DNA of 64,000 bases from Gelidibacter sp038243395 (GCA_038243395.1 JBBSRC010000005.1:1-64000); one strand, 5' to 3'; shown: positions 25,927-36,367, numbered from the stretch's first letter. The notes: generated by a model not told the origin, from the sequence alone. Numbers and translations are program-made.

Positions 25927-28779
25927 ATGAGTAAATTTGAAGATACTATTGAGGTTCAAGGCGCGCGCGTTCACAACCTAAAAAATATAGATGTTTCCAT
26001 TCCCCGTGAAAAACTTGTCGTTATAACAGGTCTGTCTGGAAGTGGCAAATCGTCATTGGCTTTTGATACTATTTATGCTGAAGGTCAACGCCGATATATT
26101 GAGACATTTTCGGCATATGCTCGTCAGTTCTTAGGTGGTCTGGAGCGTCCTGATGTAGATAAGATTGATGGCCTCTCGCCTGTTATCGCAATTGAACAAA
26201 AAACCACCAGTAAGTCGCCACGTTCTACGGTAGGCACTATTACGGAGATTTATGACTTTTTACGTTTATTATATGCTAGAGCAAGTGATGCTTACAGCTA
26301 TAATACTGGCGAAAAAATGGTCAGTTATACCGATGAACAAATTAAAAGTCTGATCAAAGAAAGTTTTAACGGAAAACGCATCAATATTTTAGCGCCTGTG
26401 ATCCGTTCACGTAAAGGGCATTATCGCGAATTGTTTGAGCAGATCGCAAAACAAGGTTTTGTAAAAGTACGTGCAGATGGAGAAGTGAAAGATTTGGTCA
26501 AAGGCATGCAATTGGACCGCTACAAAACACACGATATTGAAATTGTCATTGATCGTCTTAAAATTGATGAATCTGACGATAATGACAAACGCCTCGCAGA
26601 AACCATCAATACGGCTATGTATCACGGTGATGACATCCTTATGGTCTTAGATCAGGACACTAATGAAACACGGTATTTTAGCCGAAGTTTAATGTGCGCT
26701 ACCTCAGGAATCTCTTACCCCAATCCTGAGCCGAATAATTTTTCATTCAATTCGCCTAAAGGGGCGTGTCCAAAATGTAACGGAATTGGAAAATTATATC
26801 AAGTCAATGATAAAAAGATCATCCCTGATCCCAGTCTTTCCATCAAAGCGGGAGCTTTGGCTCCTCATGGTCCGTATAAAAACAGCTGGATTTTTAAGCA
26901 GTTTGAAACGATCGCACAACGTTATAACTTTCAGTTGACTGATCCTTATAAGGACATTCCGGCAGAGGCCAAAAAAATGATTTTATATGGTGGCAACGAA
27001 AAATTTTCCGTAGAAAGCAAAACGCTCGGTGTTACACGAGATTATAAAATTGATTTTGAAGGCGTTGCAAATTTCATTGAAAATCAATTTATAAATGCAG
27101 AAACAACCTCTTTGAAACGTTGGGCCAAAGATTATATGGACAAGGTAGAATGTGATGCCTGTCATGGTTCACGTTTACGTCAGGAATCACTTTACTTTAA
27201 AGTCAACGGCCTTAATATTGCTGAATTATCCAATATGGATATTAGTGATTTAGCCGAATGGTTTTCTGTTTTGGCACCAAAATTATCGACCAAGCAGTTG
27301 CAGATTTCTGAAGAAATCATCAAGGAGATCAGAACCCGTGTTCAATTTCTTTTAGATGTTGGCTTGGAATACCTATCCCTTAACAGAAGTTCAAAATCAT
27401 TATCAGGTGGTGAGGCGCAACGCATTCGATTGGCGACTCAAATCGGCTCACAATTGGTAGGCGTACTTTATATATTGGACGAACCAAGTATTGGACTGCA
27501 CCAACGCGACAACGAGAAATTGATCAATTCGTTAATAGCACTTCGTGATATTGGTAATTCTGTTATTGTGGTGGAACACGATAAGGACATGATCGAAAGT
27601 GCGGATTATGTGATTGATATCGGACCCAAAGCAGGAAAATATGGAGGAGAGATTATCAGTGTGGGTACACCGGAAGAATTAAAAACACATCACACGCTTA
27701 CGGCAGATTATCTTAATGGCACTAAACAAATCGAAATTCCTAAAAAACGCCGTGAAGGCAATGGGAAGTTTATAGAACTTAAAGGTTGTACAGGAAATAA
27801 CTTGAAAAACGTCTCTGTAAAATTTCCATTGGGAATGATGATTGGCGTGACCGGTGTTTCTGGCAGTGGGAAATCTACTTTAATCAATGAAACGCTATAC
27901 CCTATTCTGAATGCCTATTACTTTAATGGTGTAAAAAAACCGATGCCTTATAAAAGTATAAAGGGATTAGAACATATTGATAAAGTCATTGATATTAACC
28001 AATCGCCAATTGGAAGAACACCAAGAAGCAATCCTGCCACCTACACTAAGACTTTTGACGAAATTAGAAGTCTATTTGCGAAAATTCCAGAAGCCATGAT
28101 TCGCGGCTATAAACCAGGGCGTTTTAGTTTTAACGTTAAAGGTGGTCGTTGCGAAACCTGTCAAGGTGCAGGTTTACGAGTTATTGAAATGAATTTCTTA
28201 CCTGATGTTTATGTAGAATGTGAAACCTGCCAAGGCAGACGTTTCAATAGAGAAACCTTGGAAATTCGTTACAAAGGAAAATCGATTAGCGATACTTTAG
28301 ACATGACCATTAATGAAGCCGTCGAATTTTTTGAACATATCCCAAAAATCCACAACAAATTAAAAACCATTAAAGATGTTGGTTTAGGCTATATCACATT
28401 AGGACAACAAAGCACTACCCTTTCAGGTGGTGAGGCGCAACGTATTAAATTAGCTACAGAATTGAGCAAGCGCGATACGGGAAATACCTTTTATATTTTG
28501 GATGAACCAACAACGGGTCTACACTTCGAAGATATTAGAGTCTTAATGAATGTTCTTAATAGTTTAGTCAATAAAGGGAATACCATCTTAATTATTGAAC
28601 ACAATATGGATGTCATCAAAACTGTAGATTATATTATTGATATAGGTTACGAAGGTGGCAAAGGTGGTGGGCAAGTAATTGTTGAAGGAACTCCAGAAGT
28701 CGTGGCCAAACACAAGAAAAGTTATACCGCAAAATTCCTAAAAAGAGAGCTCGAAATTCAGAAAAACCAATCAGTTTGA
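25927..28779 (+). CDS. uvrA: Excinuclease ABC subunit A
   Basis: UvrA is the damage-recognition ATPase of nucleotide excision repair and loads UvrB. The 950-residue protein has two ABC modules. Walker A motifs are GLSGSGKSSLAF near residues 38-49 and GVSGSGKST near 643. Signatures LSGGEAQRIRLAT and LSGGEAQRIKLAT are both present. Zinc-binding cysteine pairs are visible at about C281 (CPKCNG), C409 (CDACHG), C742 (CETCQG) and C765 (CETCQG). Length is normal. It is transcribed alone from a clear -7 box. Confidence 0.98.
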   Translation: MSKFEDTIEVQGARVHNLKNIDVSIPREKLVVITGLSGSGKSSLAFDTIYAEGQRRYIETFSAYARQFLGGLERPDVDKIDGLSPVIAIEQKTTSKSPRSTVGTITEIYDFLRLLYARASDAYSYNTGEKMVSYTDEQIKSLIKESFNGKRINILAPVIRSRKGHYRELFEQIAKQGFVKVRADGEVKDLVKGMQLDRYKTHDIEIVIDRLKIDESDDNDKRLAETINTAMYHGDDILMVLDQDTNETRYFSRSLMCATSGISYPNPEPNNFSFNSPKGACPKCNGIGKLYQVNDKKIIPDPSLSIKAGALAPHGPYKNSWIFKQFETIAQRYNFQLTDPYKDIPAEAKKMILYGGNEKFSVESKTLGVTRDYKIDFEGVANFIENQFINAETTSLKRWAKDYMDKVECDACHGSRLRQESLYFKVNGLNIAELSNMDISDLAEWFSVLAPKLSTKQLQISEEIIKEIRTRVQFLLDVGLEYLSLNRSSKSLSGGEAQRIRLATQIGSQLVGVLYILDEPSIGLHQRDNEKLINSLIALRDIGNSVIVVEHDKDMIESADYVIDIGPKAGKYGGEIISVGTPEELKTHHTLTADYLNGTKQIEIPKKRREGNGKFIELKGCTGNNLKNVSVKFPLGMMIGVTGVSGSGKSTLINETLYPILNAYYFNGVKKPMPYKSIKGLEHIDKVIDINQSPIGRTPRSNPATYTKTFDEIRSLFAKIPEAMIRGYKPGRFSFNVKGGRCETCQGAGLRVIEMNFLPDVYVECETCQGRRFNRETLEIRYKGKSISDTLDMTINEAVEFFEHIPKIHNKLKTIKDVGLGYITLGQQSTTLSGGEAQRIKLATELSKRDTGNTFYILDEPTTGLHFEDIRVLMNVLNSLVNKGNTILIIEHNMDVIKTVDYIIDIGYEGGKGGGQVIVEGTPEVVAKHKKSYTAKFLKRELEIQKNQSV

Positions 28780-28890
28780 CAACATCATAAAACAACTCTT
28801 ATTAATTGTGTTAAAATTTAATGCGTATCAGCGCATTCAAGATGTTGAATTTTTAGTATATTAGTACTATAACTTTAAAAACTAACTATT

Positions 28891-29058
28891 ATGAGAGGTA
28901 TTCTTTGGCTTGTCGCCGTAATTTGTATTGTTATTTGGCTTTTAGGATTTTTGGGAGTTGTTGAAGGCTTAGGCTCCAGCAGTTTGATCCATATTCTTTT
29001 AGTAATTGCAGTAATTGCTATTCTTTACAATATCATAGCTGGTCGAAAACCACTCTAA
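28891..29058 (+). CDS. Lmo0937-family small membrane protein
   Basis: A 55-residue protein reads MRGILWLVAVICIVIWLLGF, then a glycine-rich turn (VVEGLGSSSL) and a second hydrophobic segment ending IAGRKPL. Two-helix hairpin proteins of this kind (lmo0937 family) are widespread and of unknown function. A near-match -7 box TATATTAG lies at 28857-28864 and a strong terminator follows at 29095-29118, so this is a complete small transcription unit. Confidence 0.85.
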   Translation: MRGILWLVAVICIVIWLLGFLGVVEGLGSSSLIHILLVIAVIAILYNIIAGRKPL

Positions 29059-29094
29059 GTAAGCTTTAGCTAGATTATACAAAATTAATATCAC

Positions 29095-29121
29095 AAGGCA
29101 AATCTCTCGATTTGCCTTTTT
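29095..29121 (+). terminator. Intrinsic terminator after small membrane protein gene
   Basis: Perfect 10-bp arms AAGGCAAATC (29095-29104) and GATTTGCCTT (29109-29118) enclose a TCTC loop and are followed by TTT. It lies 37 bp after the stop. Confidence 0.85.
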
Positions 29122-29502
29122 CTATTTAGTTCATGTCACTGAGCGTCAGAAAGCTTTGAAAAATTCTGTTTCACAGCATGTCAATTGTTCAAATGCTCAT
29201 TTAAAACGAAACCCCCTTCAGCATTTACATTTCATCTCCTTTATATTTTTAAAATTGATTCAATAGAACTTATTAGGTTATTTTCTATTAAATTTGTCTG
29301 TTTTGGCAATTCCGAAGAAAGAAAATAGAGGATAGATCCTGAAAGAAAGACGTTAAAATAAAGAGACTAGAGTTAGAAATACATTTTCCCAAAAACCGGA
29401 AACTGCTGACAACAGACTGCAGACTGCTGACTGCTGTCTGCCGACTATAAACCGTGTTCTTCATAAATATAAACAAAATAAAATCAATAAAGAATATTAC
29501 GA
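29122..29502. repeat. Intergenic stretch with CTGCAGACTGCTGACTG-type repeat
   Basis: Positions about 29400-29450 consist of overlapping ACTGCTGAC/CTGCAGACTGCTG words. Near 29138 there is a CACTGAGCG fragment related to the 33.2-kb array. No coding frame or -7 box for the next gene was identified with confidence. Confidence 0.5.
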
Positions 29503-30192
29503 ATGAGATTAGAAAAACATAGTAAAGCTTGGAATGAAATAAAAACAAATGACTCTTGGGCCATTTTTAAAATTATGGGCGAGTTTGTAAACGGGTATGA
29601 AAAACTAAGCAAAATTGGACCTTGTGTTTCCATTTTCGGCTCAGCTCGTACCAAGCCAGATCATAAATATTATAAATTGGCAGAAGAAGTTGCGAAAAAA
29701 ATTGTTGAACATGGTTATGGTGTCATCACTGGTGGTGGTCCAGGAATCATGGAAGCCGGAAATAAAGGTGCACATATCGCAGGAGGAACTTCTGTTGGCC
29801 TGAACATTGATTTACCATTCGAACAACACGACAATCCTTATATAGATGCTGACAAAAGTTTAGATTTTGATTATTTTTTTGTGAGAAAGGTCATGTTTGT
29901 AAAATACTCTCAAGGATTTGTAGTCATGCCCGGTGGTTTTGGAACTTTGGACGAATTATTTGAAGCCATTACGCTGATTCAAACCAATAAAATTGAAGAG
30001 TTTCCGATCATTCTAGTGGGCACTGAATTTTGGGAAGGCCTTTTAGAATGGATAAAATCTAAACTTTTGGATTCATTTAATACAATCAGCGCAAAAGACT
30101 TAGATCTTGTTCATTTAGTTGATACTCCTGACGAAGTCATAAAAATATTAAACGACTTTTATAAAGAATTTGAGTTGAGTCCGAATTTCTAA
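29503..30192 (+). CDS. LOG-family (TIGR00730) Rossmann-fold protein
   Basis: The 229-residue protein has the two hallmark motifs of the LOG family, GGGPGIMEA (77-85) and PGGFGTLDE (143-151), on a Rossmann fold. Family members hydrolyse nucleoside 5'-monophosphates to free base and ribose phosphate, shown for cytokinin riboside monophosphates; they were formerly mislabelled lysine decarboxylases. There is no signal peptide, so it should be cytosolic. The 35-residue N-terminal extension before GPCVSIFGSART is usual in the longer subgroup. It is monocistronic. Confidence 0.9.
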   Translation: MRLEKHSKAWNEIKTNDSWAIFKIMGEFVNGYEKLSKIGPCVSIFGSARTKPDHKYYKLAEEVAKKIVEHGYGVITGGGPGIMEAGNKGAHIAGGTSVGLNIDLPFEQHDNPYIDADKSLDFDYFFVRKVMFVKYSQGFVVMPGGFGTLDELFEAITLIQTNKIEEFPIILVGTEFWEGLLEWIKSKLLDSFNTISAKDLDLVHLVDTPDEVIKILNDFYKEFELSPNF

Positions 30193-30376
30193 CTTTTGCG
30201 CAACTACTTAATTCTATTAGTTCGATAGTATAAATAAATTATAATTCGTAAAGCGATATTGGCTGAAGATAAATACGTAAATCATTTCAAAACATCTCTT
30301 AAAACCCTAAGCACTATAAATTCGGTATTTCATTTGTTCGCAATAGTTCGTACTTAAAAATTAAAACCTTTAAAGT

Positions 30377-33223
30377 TTGTCATATAATATTTTAAAAAGA
30401 CGTTTTCTTTTAAGTTTCTTGATTTTCCACGCGGCATTGATATATGGTCAGAATAAGATTGATATCGATGTGAAATTCGACATGCCAAAAAAGAGTGCTA
30501 AAATTGCCCAAACCATTCGCTATCAAAATAACACCAATGATACTTTAAGGACGATTTATTTAAACGACTGGAATAATAGCTTCTCCACAAAACGAACGCC
30601 ATTAGCCAAGCGTTTTGCTGAAGAATATAGTACGAAATTTCATTTTGCCACTAATGATATGCGAGGTTTTACCAACATTACCTCGATAAAAAATACAGAT
30701 GGACAAGAATTAACTCACACGAGATTACATCTGCATCCAGATGTTGTTGAAGTGGAACTGCCTGATCCGGTACTGCCAAACCAATATTATCAAATTGATC
30801 TCTCTTACAATCTACGTTTTCCTGATGATACCTTTACGGATTACGGAATCACAGAAGATAATGATCTCAATTTAAAATATTGGTATATCACTCCAGCAGT
30901 TTACGATGGCAGTTGGCATTATTATAGCAATAAAAATTTGGACGATCTATTTATTCCCAAAGCAGATATCAGCCTGAAAATAGAATTTCCTAAAAATTAT
31001 GGGGTTTATTCCGAACTGACGATTGTTGAAACTGTACCAAATGACAGTACACAAACATTTTATCTTTATGGAAAAGATCGAGTTGACAGTAAACTCTATC
31101 TCAATAAATTTCCAAAGTTCAACTTTGTTCAGACCGATAATTTTACGGTCATCACTGATTTGGAAAACGAAGGGATCATGCCGACCGACCGTGCGATCAT
31201 CACTGATAAAATTACCCAATTCATCACCAAGCATTTAGGACAATATCCTCATGATTATCTTTTAGTTACGGACATTGAATATAAAAAGGATCCGCTTTAT
31301 GGTTTAAATCAATTGCCCAAATTTTTAAATCCGTTTCCTGGGAATCTTCAATATGAGCTGAAACTTTTAAAAACCACATTAAAAAACTATCTAGACAACA
31401 CTCTTTTATTAAATCCGCGACAAGACTATTGGTTAAGTGATGGGATTCAAGTTTATTATTTGATGAAATATGTGGAGAAAAACTATCCAGATCTCAAATT
31501 GTTGGGCACTTTAGCCAATTACTGGGGTATTCGCTCATTTCATGCGGCCGACCTCAATTTTAATGAGCAGTATAATCTCTATTTTATGCAAATGGCGCGA
31601 ACTAATTTAGATCAAGCCCTGACTCTGCCTAAGGATGCCTTATTAAAATTCAACGCAAATATCGCCGGTAAATACAAAGCTGGGATCGGTCTGAAATATT
31701 TAGATGATTTTGTAAATGCTAATGTCGTTGAAAAAACCATTCAAGAATATATTGAAAATTCAAAACTAAAAAGAACGACCACTTCCGACTTTGAAAATTT
31801 ACTAAAAAAGAATACGGATAAAAACGTCGATTGGTTTTTTGAGGACTATCTCAATAGTAGAAAAAAAATAGATTTTAGAATTAAGGATATCATCAAAACT
31901 GAGGATTCAGTTACATTCACCATTAAAAACAAACGAAAAAATGATGTTCCTGTTTCGTTGTTTACCCTTAAAAACGATTCCGTTTTATCAAAAACTTGGA
32001 TTGAACATATCGATGGTTTAAAAACGTTGACCATTCCACGCAATGAAGCGACAAAGCTGGTTCTGAATTACGATAATACAATTCCTGAAATCAATCTTCG
32101 GGACAATTGGAAATCTTTAAAAGGTCGGTTCTTTAACAACAAACCTTTACAATTTCGGTTGTTTAAAGATTTTGAAGATCCTGACTACAACCAGGTGTTC
32201 CTTATGCCTTTGGTCGAGTTCAATAATATTTATGATGGTTTTACATTGGGCACCAAAATTTATAATAAAACTTTGTTGATGAAAAATTTTACCTATAGAT
32301 TATCTCCAAAATATTCTTTTAATTCTGAAATTATTACGGGCGGTGCTGTCGGCGTTTATACACAACAATTTGAGGATCGAAATCTACATATGATTACTTA
32401 TGGTTTAAGTGGTGCTTACGCCTCTTTTGCGAAAAACGCATTTGTAACCAAAGTTAGTCCGAGTGTTTCATTTCACTTTAGGGACAATAATAATTTTAGA
32501 TCTAATAAATCAAGTTATATTAATTTCAGGTATTTAAACATTTCCAGAACGGTCAAGGAGAATGCATTGCTCACCGTTACAGATCCAAATTATAGTGTTT
32601 TTAACATCAGATATGTTAACGCCCACACTGGTTTGATGGATTTCTCTAAATTTTATTATGATTTTCAAGCTGCCAAAAAGTTTGGAAAAATAGCCGTAAA
32701 CTACGAATGGCGGAAACTTACAGAGCGTAATAGACAGTTTAATTTTAGATTTTTTGCCGGTACATTTCTATATAATAACACTAACCCAAACTCGGACTAC
32801 TTCAGTTTTGCCCTGGACCGACCTACGGATTATCTCTTTGATTATAATTATCTAGGACGATCAGAGAACTCTGGTATCTTCAGCCAGCAAATTATTATTG
32901 CGGAAGGCGGGTTTAAGTCGAAGTTAGATACGCCTTTCGCCAACCAATGGATGACCACTGCCAATGTGAGCACAACCATATGGCGTTATATTGAGGCTTA
33001 TGGGGATGTTGGATTGATAAAAAACAGATCTTTCGACCCAGAATTCGTTTATGACTCAGGAATACGACTCAATTTAGTGACCGATTATTTTGAACTCTAT
33101 TTCCCTATCTATTCTAACTTAGGCTGGGAAATTGATCAGCCTAATTATAGCCAACGCATCCGGATCAAATTCACATTAGATCCTGAGGTATTGCTGGGTC
33201 TATTTAAACGGAAGTGGTTTTGA
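30377..33223 (+). CDS. M1-like domain without zinc site, fused to outer-membrane barrel-like domain
   Basis: The 948-residue protein starts at TTG 30377, since a stop lies just upstream and no ATG is available before the signal peptide (FLLSFLIFHAALIYGQ). Residues about 25-470 have the layout of an M1 aminopeptidase: N-terminal beta domain, then a catalytic-like domain with YWLSDGIQVYYLMKYVE in place of the usual WLNEGFAxY. The HEXXH zinc motif is absent: the matching stretch reads LKTTLKNYLDN. From about residue 600 the sequence becomes alternating aromatic beta strands ending KRKWF, like an outer-membrane barrel. It is probably a non-enzymatic surface protein. It is followed directly by a tandem repeat. 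Confidence 0.78.
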   Translation: MSYNILKRRFLLSFLIFHAALIYGQNKIDIDVKFDMPKKSAKIAQTIRYQNNTNDTLRTIYLNDWNNSFSTKRTPLAKRFAEEYSTKFHFATNDMRGFTNITSIKNTDGQELTHTRLHLHPDVVEVELPDPVLPNQYYQIDLSYNLRFPDDTFTDYGITEDNDLNLKYWYITPAVYDGSWHYYSNKNLDDLFIPKADISLKIEFPKNYGVYSELTIVETVPNDSTQTFYLYGKDRVDSKLYLNKFPKFNFVQTDNFTVITDLENEGIMPTDRAIITDKITQFITKHLGQYPHDYLLVTDIEYKKDPLYGLNQLPKFLNPFPGNLQYELKLLKTTLKNYLDNTLLLNPRQDYWLSDGIQVYYLMKYVEKNYPDLKLLGTLANYWGIRSFHAADLNFNEQYNLYFMQMARTNLDQALTLPKDALLKFNANIAGKYKAGIGLKYLDDFVNANVVEKTIQEYIENSKLKRTTTSDFENLLKKNTDKNVDWFFEDYLNSRKKIDFRIKDIIKTEDSVTFTIKNKRKNDVPVSLFTLKNDSVLSKTWIEHIDGLKTLTIPRNEATKLVLNYDNTIPEINLRDNWKSLKGRFFNNKPLQFRLFKDFEDPDYNQVFLMPLVEFNNIYDGFTLGTKIYNKTLLMKNFTYRLSPKYSFNSEIITGGAVGVYTQQFEDRNLHMITYGLSGAYASFAKNAFVTKVSPSVSFHFRDNNNFRSNKSSYINFRYLNISRTVKENALLTVTDPNYSVFNIRYVNAHTGLMDFSKFYYDFQAAKKFGKIAVNYEWRKLTERNRQFNFRFFAGTFLYNNTNPNSDYFSFALDRPTDYLFDYNYLGRSENSGIFSQQIIIAEGGFKSKLDTPFANQWMTTANVSTTIWRYIEAYGDVGLIKNRSFDPEFVYDSGIRLNLVTDYFELYFPIYSNLGWEIDQPNYSQRIRIKFTLDPEVLLGLFKRKWF

Positions 33224-33225
33224 TG

Positions 33226-33441
33226 CTTCGGCTTTGCTCAGCAACCGTACTTCGACTATGCTCAGTAACCGTACTTCGACTCTGCTCAGCAACCGTACTT
33301 CGACTCTGCTCAGTAACCGTACTTCGACTCTGCTCAACAACCGTACTTCGACTTTGCTCAGTAACCGTGTTACGACTCTGCTCAGTAACCGTACTTCGGC
33401 TTTGCTCAGCAACCGTACTTCGACTTTGCTCAACAACCATG
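33226..33441. repeat. 24-bp tandem repeat, nine copies
   Basis: Nine units of 24 bp with consensus CTTCGACTCTGCTCAGTAAC plus CGTA run without gaps from just after the stop of the preceding gene. Units differ at a few positions. As 24 is a multiple of three, the array is open in most frames, which creates false reading frames of 70-93 residues on both strands. Related fragments lie near 968 and 29138. Confidence 0.92.
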
Positions 33442-33933
33442 TTTCGAATTAAATCAAGATTCCCTATTTCGACTAATCTTAATAGTCTATTTTAAATTAT
33501 TTGACCGTCCATAATACTGGCGGAGGCGGAAATTTTACGCAATAATTAACAAATCGTATTTAAATATATTAATATTCCGTTGCGAGCTTTGCGAAGCATC
33601 CTTGCGTCTTTGTTTTAAAATTCAGAATGGAGATTAACCGCTAAGGACGCAAAGTTAAGCGCAAGGGACACAAGAAAAAGTGAAGTTGAAAGCGAAATTG
33701 AAGTTGAAATTGAAATTGGTGACATTCAATTATATCCTATCAACATTATTTATATTTTAAACATTTCATAAATGATGAAAATTCTGTCGCCTATTTTCAA
33801 ATTTATTTAACTCCCACTCTATGCCCAAAATTTATTGAAAAATGATAAGTTTGTAAGCGTGCTTAATTATTTTATTAAACCTGAATTAAAACAACATAGT
33901 CAACAGTTAAAAACAACCATTAACATCATACCA
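33442..33933. other. Intergenic stretch with low-complexity repeats
   Basis: It holds a TGCGAAGCATCCTTGCGTCT-type fragment near 33580, an ACCGCTAAGGACGCAAAGTT fragment near 33637 and a GAAGTTGAAATTGAA tract at 33681-33718. The reading frame that opens at TTG 33835 is an unlikely extension of the next gene. Confidence 0.5.
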
Positions 33934-36300
33934 ATGAATAAATCCATATTTCTTAGCTTCCTAATTTCATTTCTTGTTTTCAACCTCCACGCCCAAAAGA
34001 GCGAACTTTCAGTTGAAAAAATAATGCAAGATCCAAAATGGATGGGAACATTTCCTTCTAATGTAAAATGGGATCAGAACAGCAGCGCCATATATTTCAA
34101 TTATAATTCAGATAATGATCCTTCTGATTCTTTATACCGCATCCGATTGGCAAATCCGAAAAAGATTCAAAAAATAAGTTGGACGGAAGAAAAAGATATC
34201 GATTTTGCTAGCGGCACTTTCGATAAAGCAAAAACCAAAAAGATTTATTCCGAAGGAAATACCTTGAAAATACTGGATGTTAAATCGGGAAAAGAAACAG
34301 AATTACTACAATTTCCTAAAAACATTGGTAGCCCTTATTTCTTGGCAAATGAAGACTGGATAGCCTTTGAAGCTGAGAATAACGCTTATATCTATTCGCA
34401 AAAAACAGGCGTTTTAAAGAAATTAACGGAGATCAAAACGGGAGAGAAATCTAAAAAGAAAGATCCTAAATCCTCAGATAAAGCGACGTTATTAGAAGAT
34501 GAAAATCTCAAACTACTCGGAGTTGTAAAAGAACGTAAGGACAAACAAGAAAGTACGAAAAAGATAAGAGAAGATCGCAAGGAAAAAGACGGATTTATCT
34601 ATTATTCTGGCGATAATCAAGTCCTTAATCTGAAAGTATCTCCAGATGCAAAATATGTGACCTTTAATATTTTCCAACGTGGTAAAAGTGATAACACCAT
34701 TGTTCCGAATTATATTGATGCCTCCAGTTACACCAAAGATTTAAACACACGCTCTAAGGTTGGTGATGATCAAACTAAAGTTGAATTGGCCATCTATAAT
34801 ATTGAAAAAGACACCGTTTACAATGTCCAAACCAACACCTTACCCGGAATCAAAGACTTACCCGATTACGTTAAAGATTATCCAGATAAAGAATGGGAAG
34901 AAAAGGACCGCGACGTTATGACTTCAAACGCCTATTTTTCTGATAATGGCCAACACGCGGTTGTCAATGTCCGTTCAAAAGATAACAAAGACCGATGGAT
35001 AGCTAAAATTGATTTAAACACAGGCGCCTTAACCAGTTTAGACAGACAGCGTGATGAGGCATGGATTGCCGGCCCAGGTATTGGATGGTCAATGGGCGGA
35101 GGGACTTTGGGTTGGTTGCCGGATAACGAAAATATATACTTCCAATCTGAAGCGACCGGCTATTCACATTTATATCTTTTAGATGTTAATAATGCCAAGA
35201 AAACAGCTTTAACGTCAGGAAATTATGAGGTTTTTGATCCCTTTATGTCTAATGATAAAAAAAGCTGGTATTTGACAACATCTGAAGTTGGGCCCGGTGA
35301 AAGACATTTCTACAAAATGCCGTTAATGGGCGGAAAGATGGATCAATTGACCCACATGACCGGAAATAATGATGTAAAGCTATCTCCAGATGAAAAAACG
35401 ATTGCGATTCTTCATTCTTATAGTAATCAACCTTGGGAGCTTTATTTAAAAAAGAATGACGTTAAGTCCAAAGCAATTGAATTGACCTCGGGAAAATCGG
35501 AACTCTTTAAAAGCTATAATTGGAGAGATCCACAACTCATTACCTTCAAAGCTGAAGATGGTGCTCAGGTGCCTGCCAGACTTTATGTACCTGAAGCCTC
35601 CGTTAAAAATAATGCGGCCGTAATTTTTGTACACGGTGCAGGATATCTTCAGAATGTCCATAAATGGTGGTCTTCTTACTTTAGGGAATATATGTTCCAC
35701 AACTTATTGACCGATTTAGGCTACACCGTTATCGACATCGATTACAGAGGAAGTGCGGGTTATGGCAGAGATTGGCGTACCGGAATTTACAGACATATGG
35801 GCGGAAAAGACTTGTCTGATCAAGTAGATGGCGCTAAATATCTGATGGACAATTTTGGAATTGACAAGGATAAAATCGGGATTTATGGAGGCAGTTATGG
35901 CGGGTTTATCACTTTAATGGCTTTATTTAATGAACCGGATACCTTCACATCTGGTGCTGCTTTGCGCTCGGTTACGGACTGGGCACATTATAATCACGGG
36001 TACACCGCTAATATTTTAAACGAACCATTTAACGATCCAATCGCCTATGAGCGCTCCTCTCCTATTTATTTTGCGGAAGGTTTAAAAGGAAATCTCCTTA
36101 TTGCCCACGGCATGGTCGATGTTAACGTACACTTTCAAGACGTGGTACGCCTAGCCCAACGCCTAATTGAATTGGGTAAAGATAATTGGGAAATGGCAGT
36201 TTATCCAGCAGAAGATCACGGTTTTGTCGAACCCAGCAGTTGGACGGATGAATATAAAAGGATCTTAAAACTCTTTAACACGACTTTACTCGACGATTAA
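33934..36300 (+). CDS. S9-family (prolyl oligopeptidase / DPP IV-like) serine peptidase
   Basis: The 788-residue protein starts at ATG 33934, where a signal peptide begins (MNKSIFLSFLISFLVFNLHA), so it is exported. Residues about 30-550 form a beta-propeller with a charged insertion near 160-215 (KSKKKDPKSSDK). The C-terminal alpha/beta-hydrolase domain has the nucleophile S654 in YGGSYGGF, the acid in GMVDVNVHFQD and the histidine in AEDHGF. Such enzymes cut dipeptides or oligopeptides in the periplasm. The gene follows the M1-like fusion gene but is separated from it by repeats. Confidence 0.95.
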   Translation: MNKSIFLSFLISFLVFNLHAQKSELSVEKIMQDPKWMGTFPSNVKWDQNSSAIYFNYNSDNDPSDSLYRIRLANPKKIQKISWTEEKDIDFASGTFDKAKTKKIYSEGNTLKILDVKSGKETELLQFPKNIGSPYFLANEDWIAFEAENNAYIYSQKTGVLKKLTEIKTGEKSKKKDPKSSDKATLLEDENLKLLGVVKERKDKQESTKKIREDRKEKDGFIYYSGDNQVLNLKVSPDAKYVTFNIFQRGKSDNTIVPNYIDASSYTKDLNTRSKVGDDQTKVELAIYNIEKDTVYNVQTNTLPGIKDLPDYVKDYPDKEWEEKDRDVMTSNAYFSDNGQHAVVNVRSKDNKDRWIAKIDLNTGALTSLDRQRDEAWIAGPGIGWSMGGGTLGWLPDNENIYFQSEATGYSHLYLLDVNNAKKTALTSGNYEVFDPFMSNDKKSWYLTTSEVGPGERHFYKMPLMGGKMDQLTHMTGNNDVKLSPDEKTIAILHSYSNQPWELYLKKNDVKSKAIELTSGKSELFKSYNWRDPQLITFKAEDGAQVPARLYVPEASVKNNAAVIFVHGAGYLQNVHKWWSSYFREYMFHNLLTDLGYTVIDIDYRGSAGYGRDWRTGIYRHMGGKDLSDQVDGAKYLMDNFGIDKDKIGIYGGSYGGFITLMALFNEPDTFTSGAALRSVTDWAHYNHGYTANILNEPFNDPIAYERSSPIYFAEGLKGNLLIAHGMVDVNVHFQDVVRLAQRLIELGKDNWEMAVYPAEDHGFVEPSSWTDEYKRILKLFNTTLLDD

Positions 36301-36316
36301 ATTATATTAATAACCT

Positions 36317-36367
36317 AATTATCAGCCTATGACCCTTTAAATAAAAGAATGTTTCAGGTTGATAATT
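36317..36367. terminator. Inverted repeat after S9 peptidase gene
   Basis: Arms AATTATCAGCCT (36317-36328) and AGGTTGATAATT (36356-36367) match at 11 of 12 positions with a 27-nt loop. It starts 16 bp after the stop and may end the transcript. The long loop and lack of a T-run leave doubt. Confidence 0.45.

Noticed and set aside
33200..33495. Four frames of 72-93 residues on both strands over the 24-bp array
   Set aside because: They are produced by the 24-bp period, which keeps frames open; no start signal or family fits.
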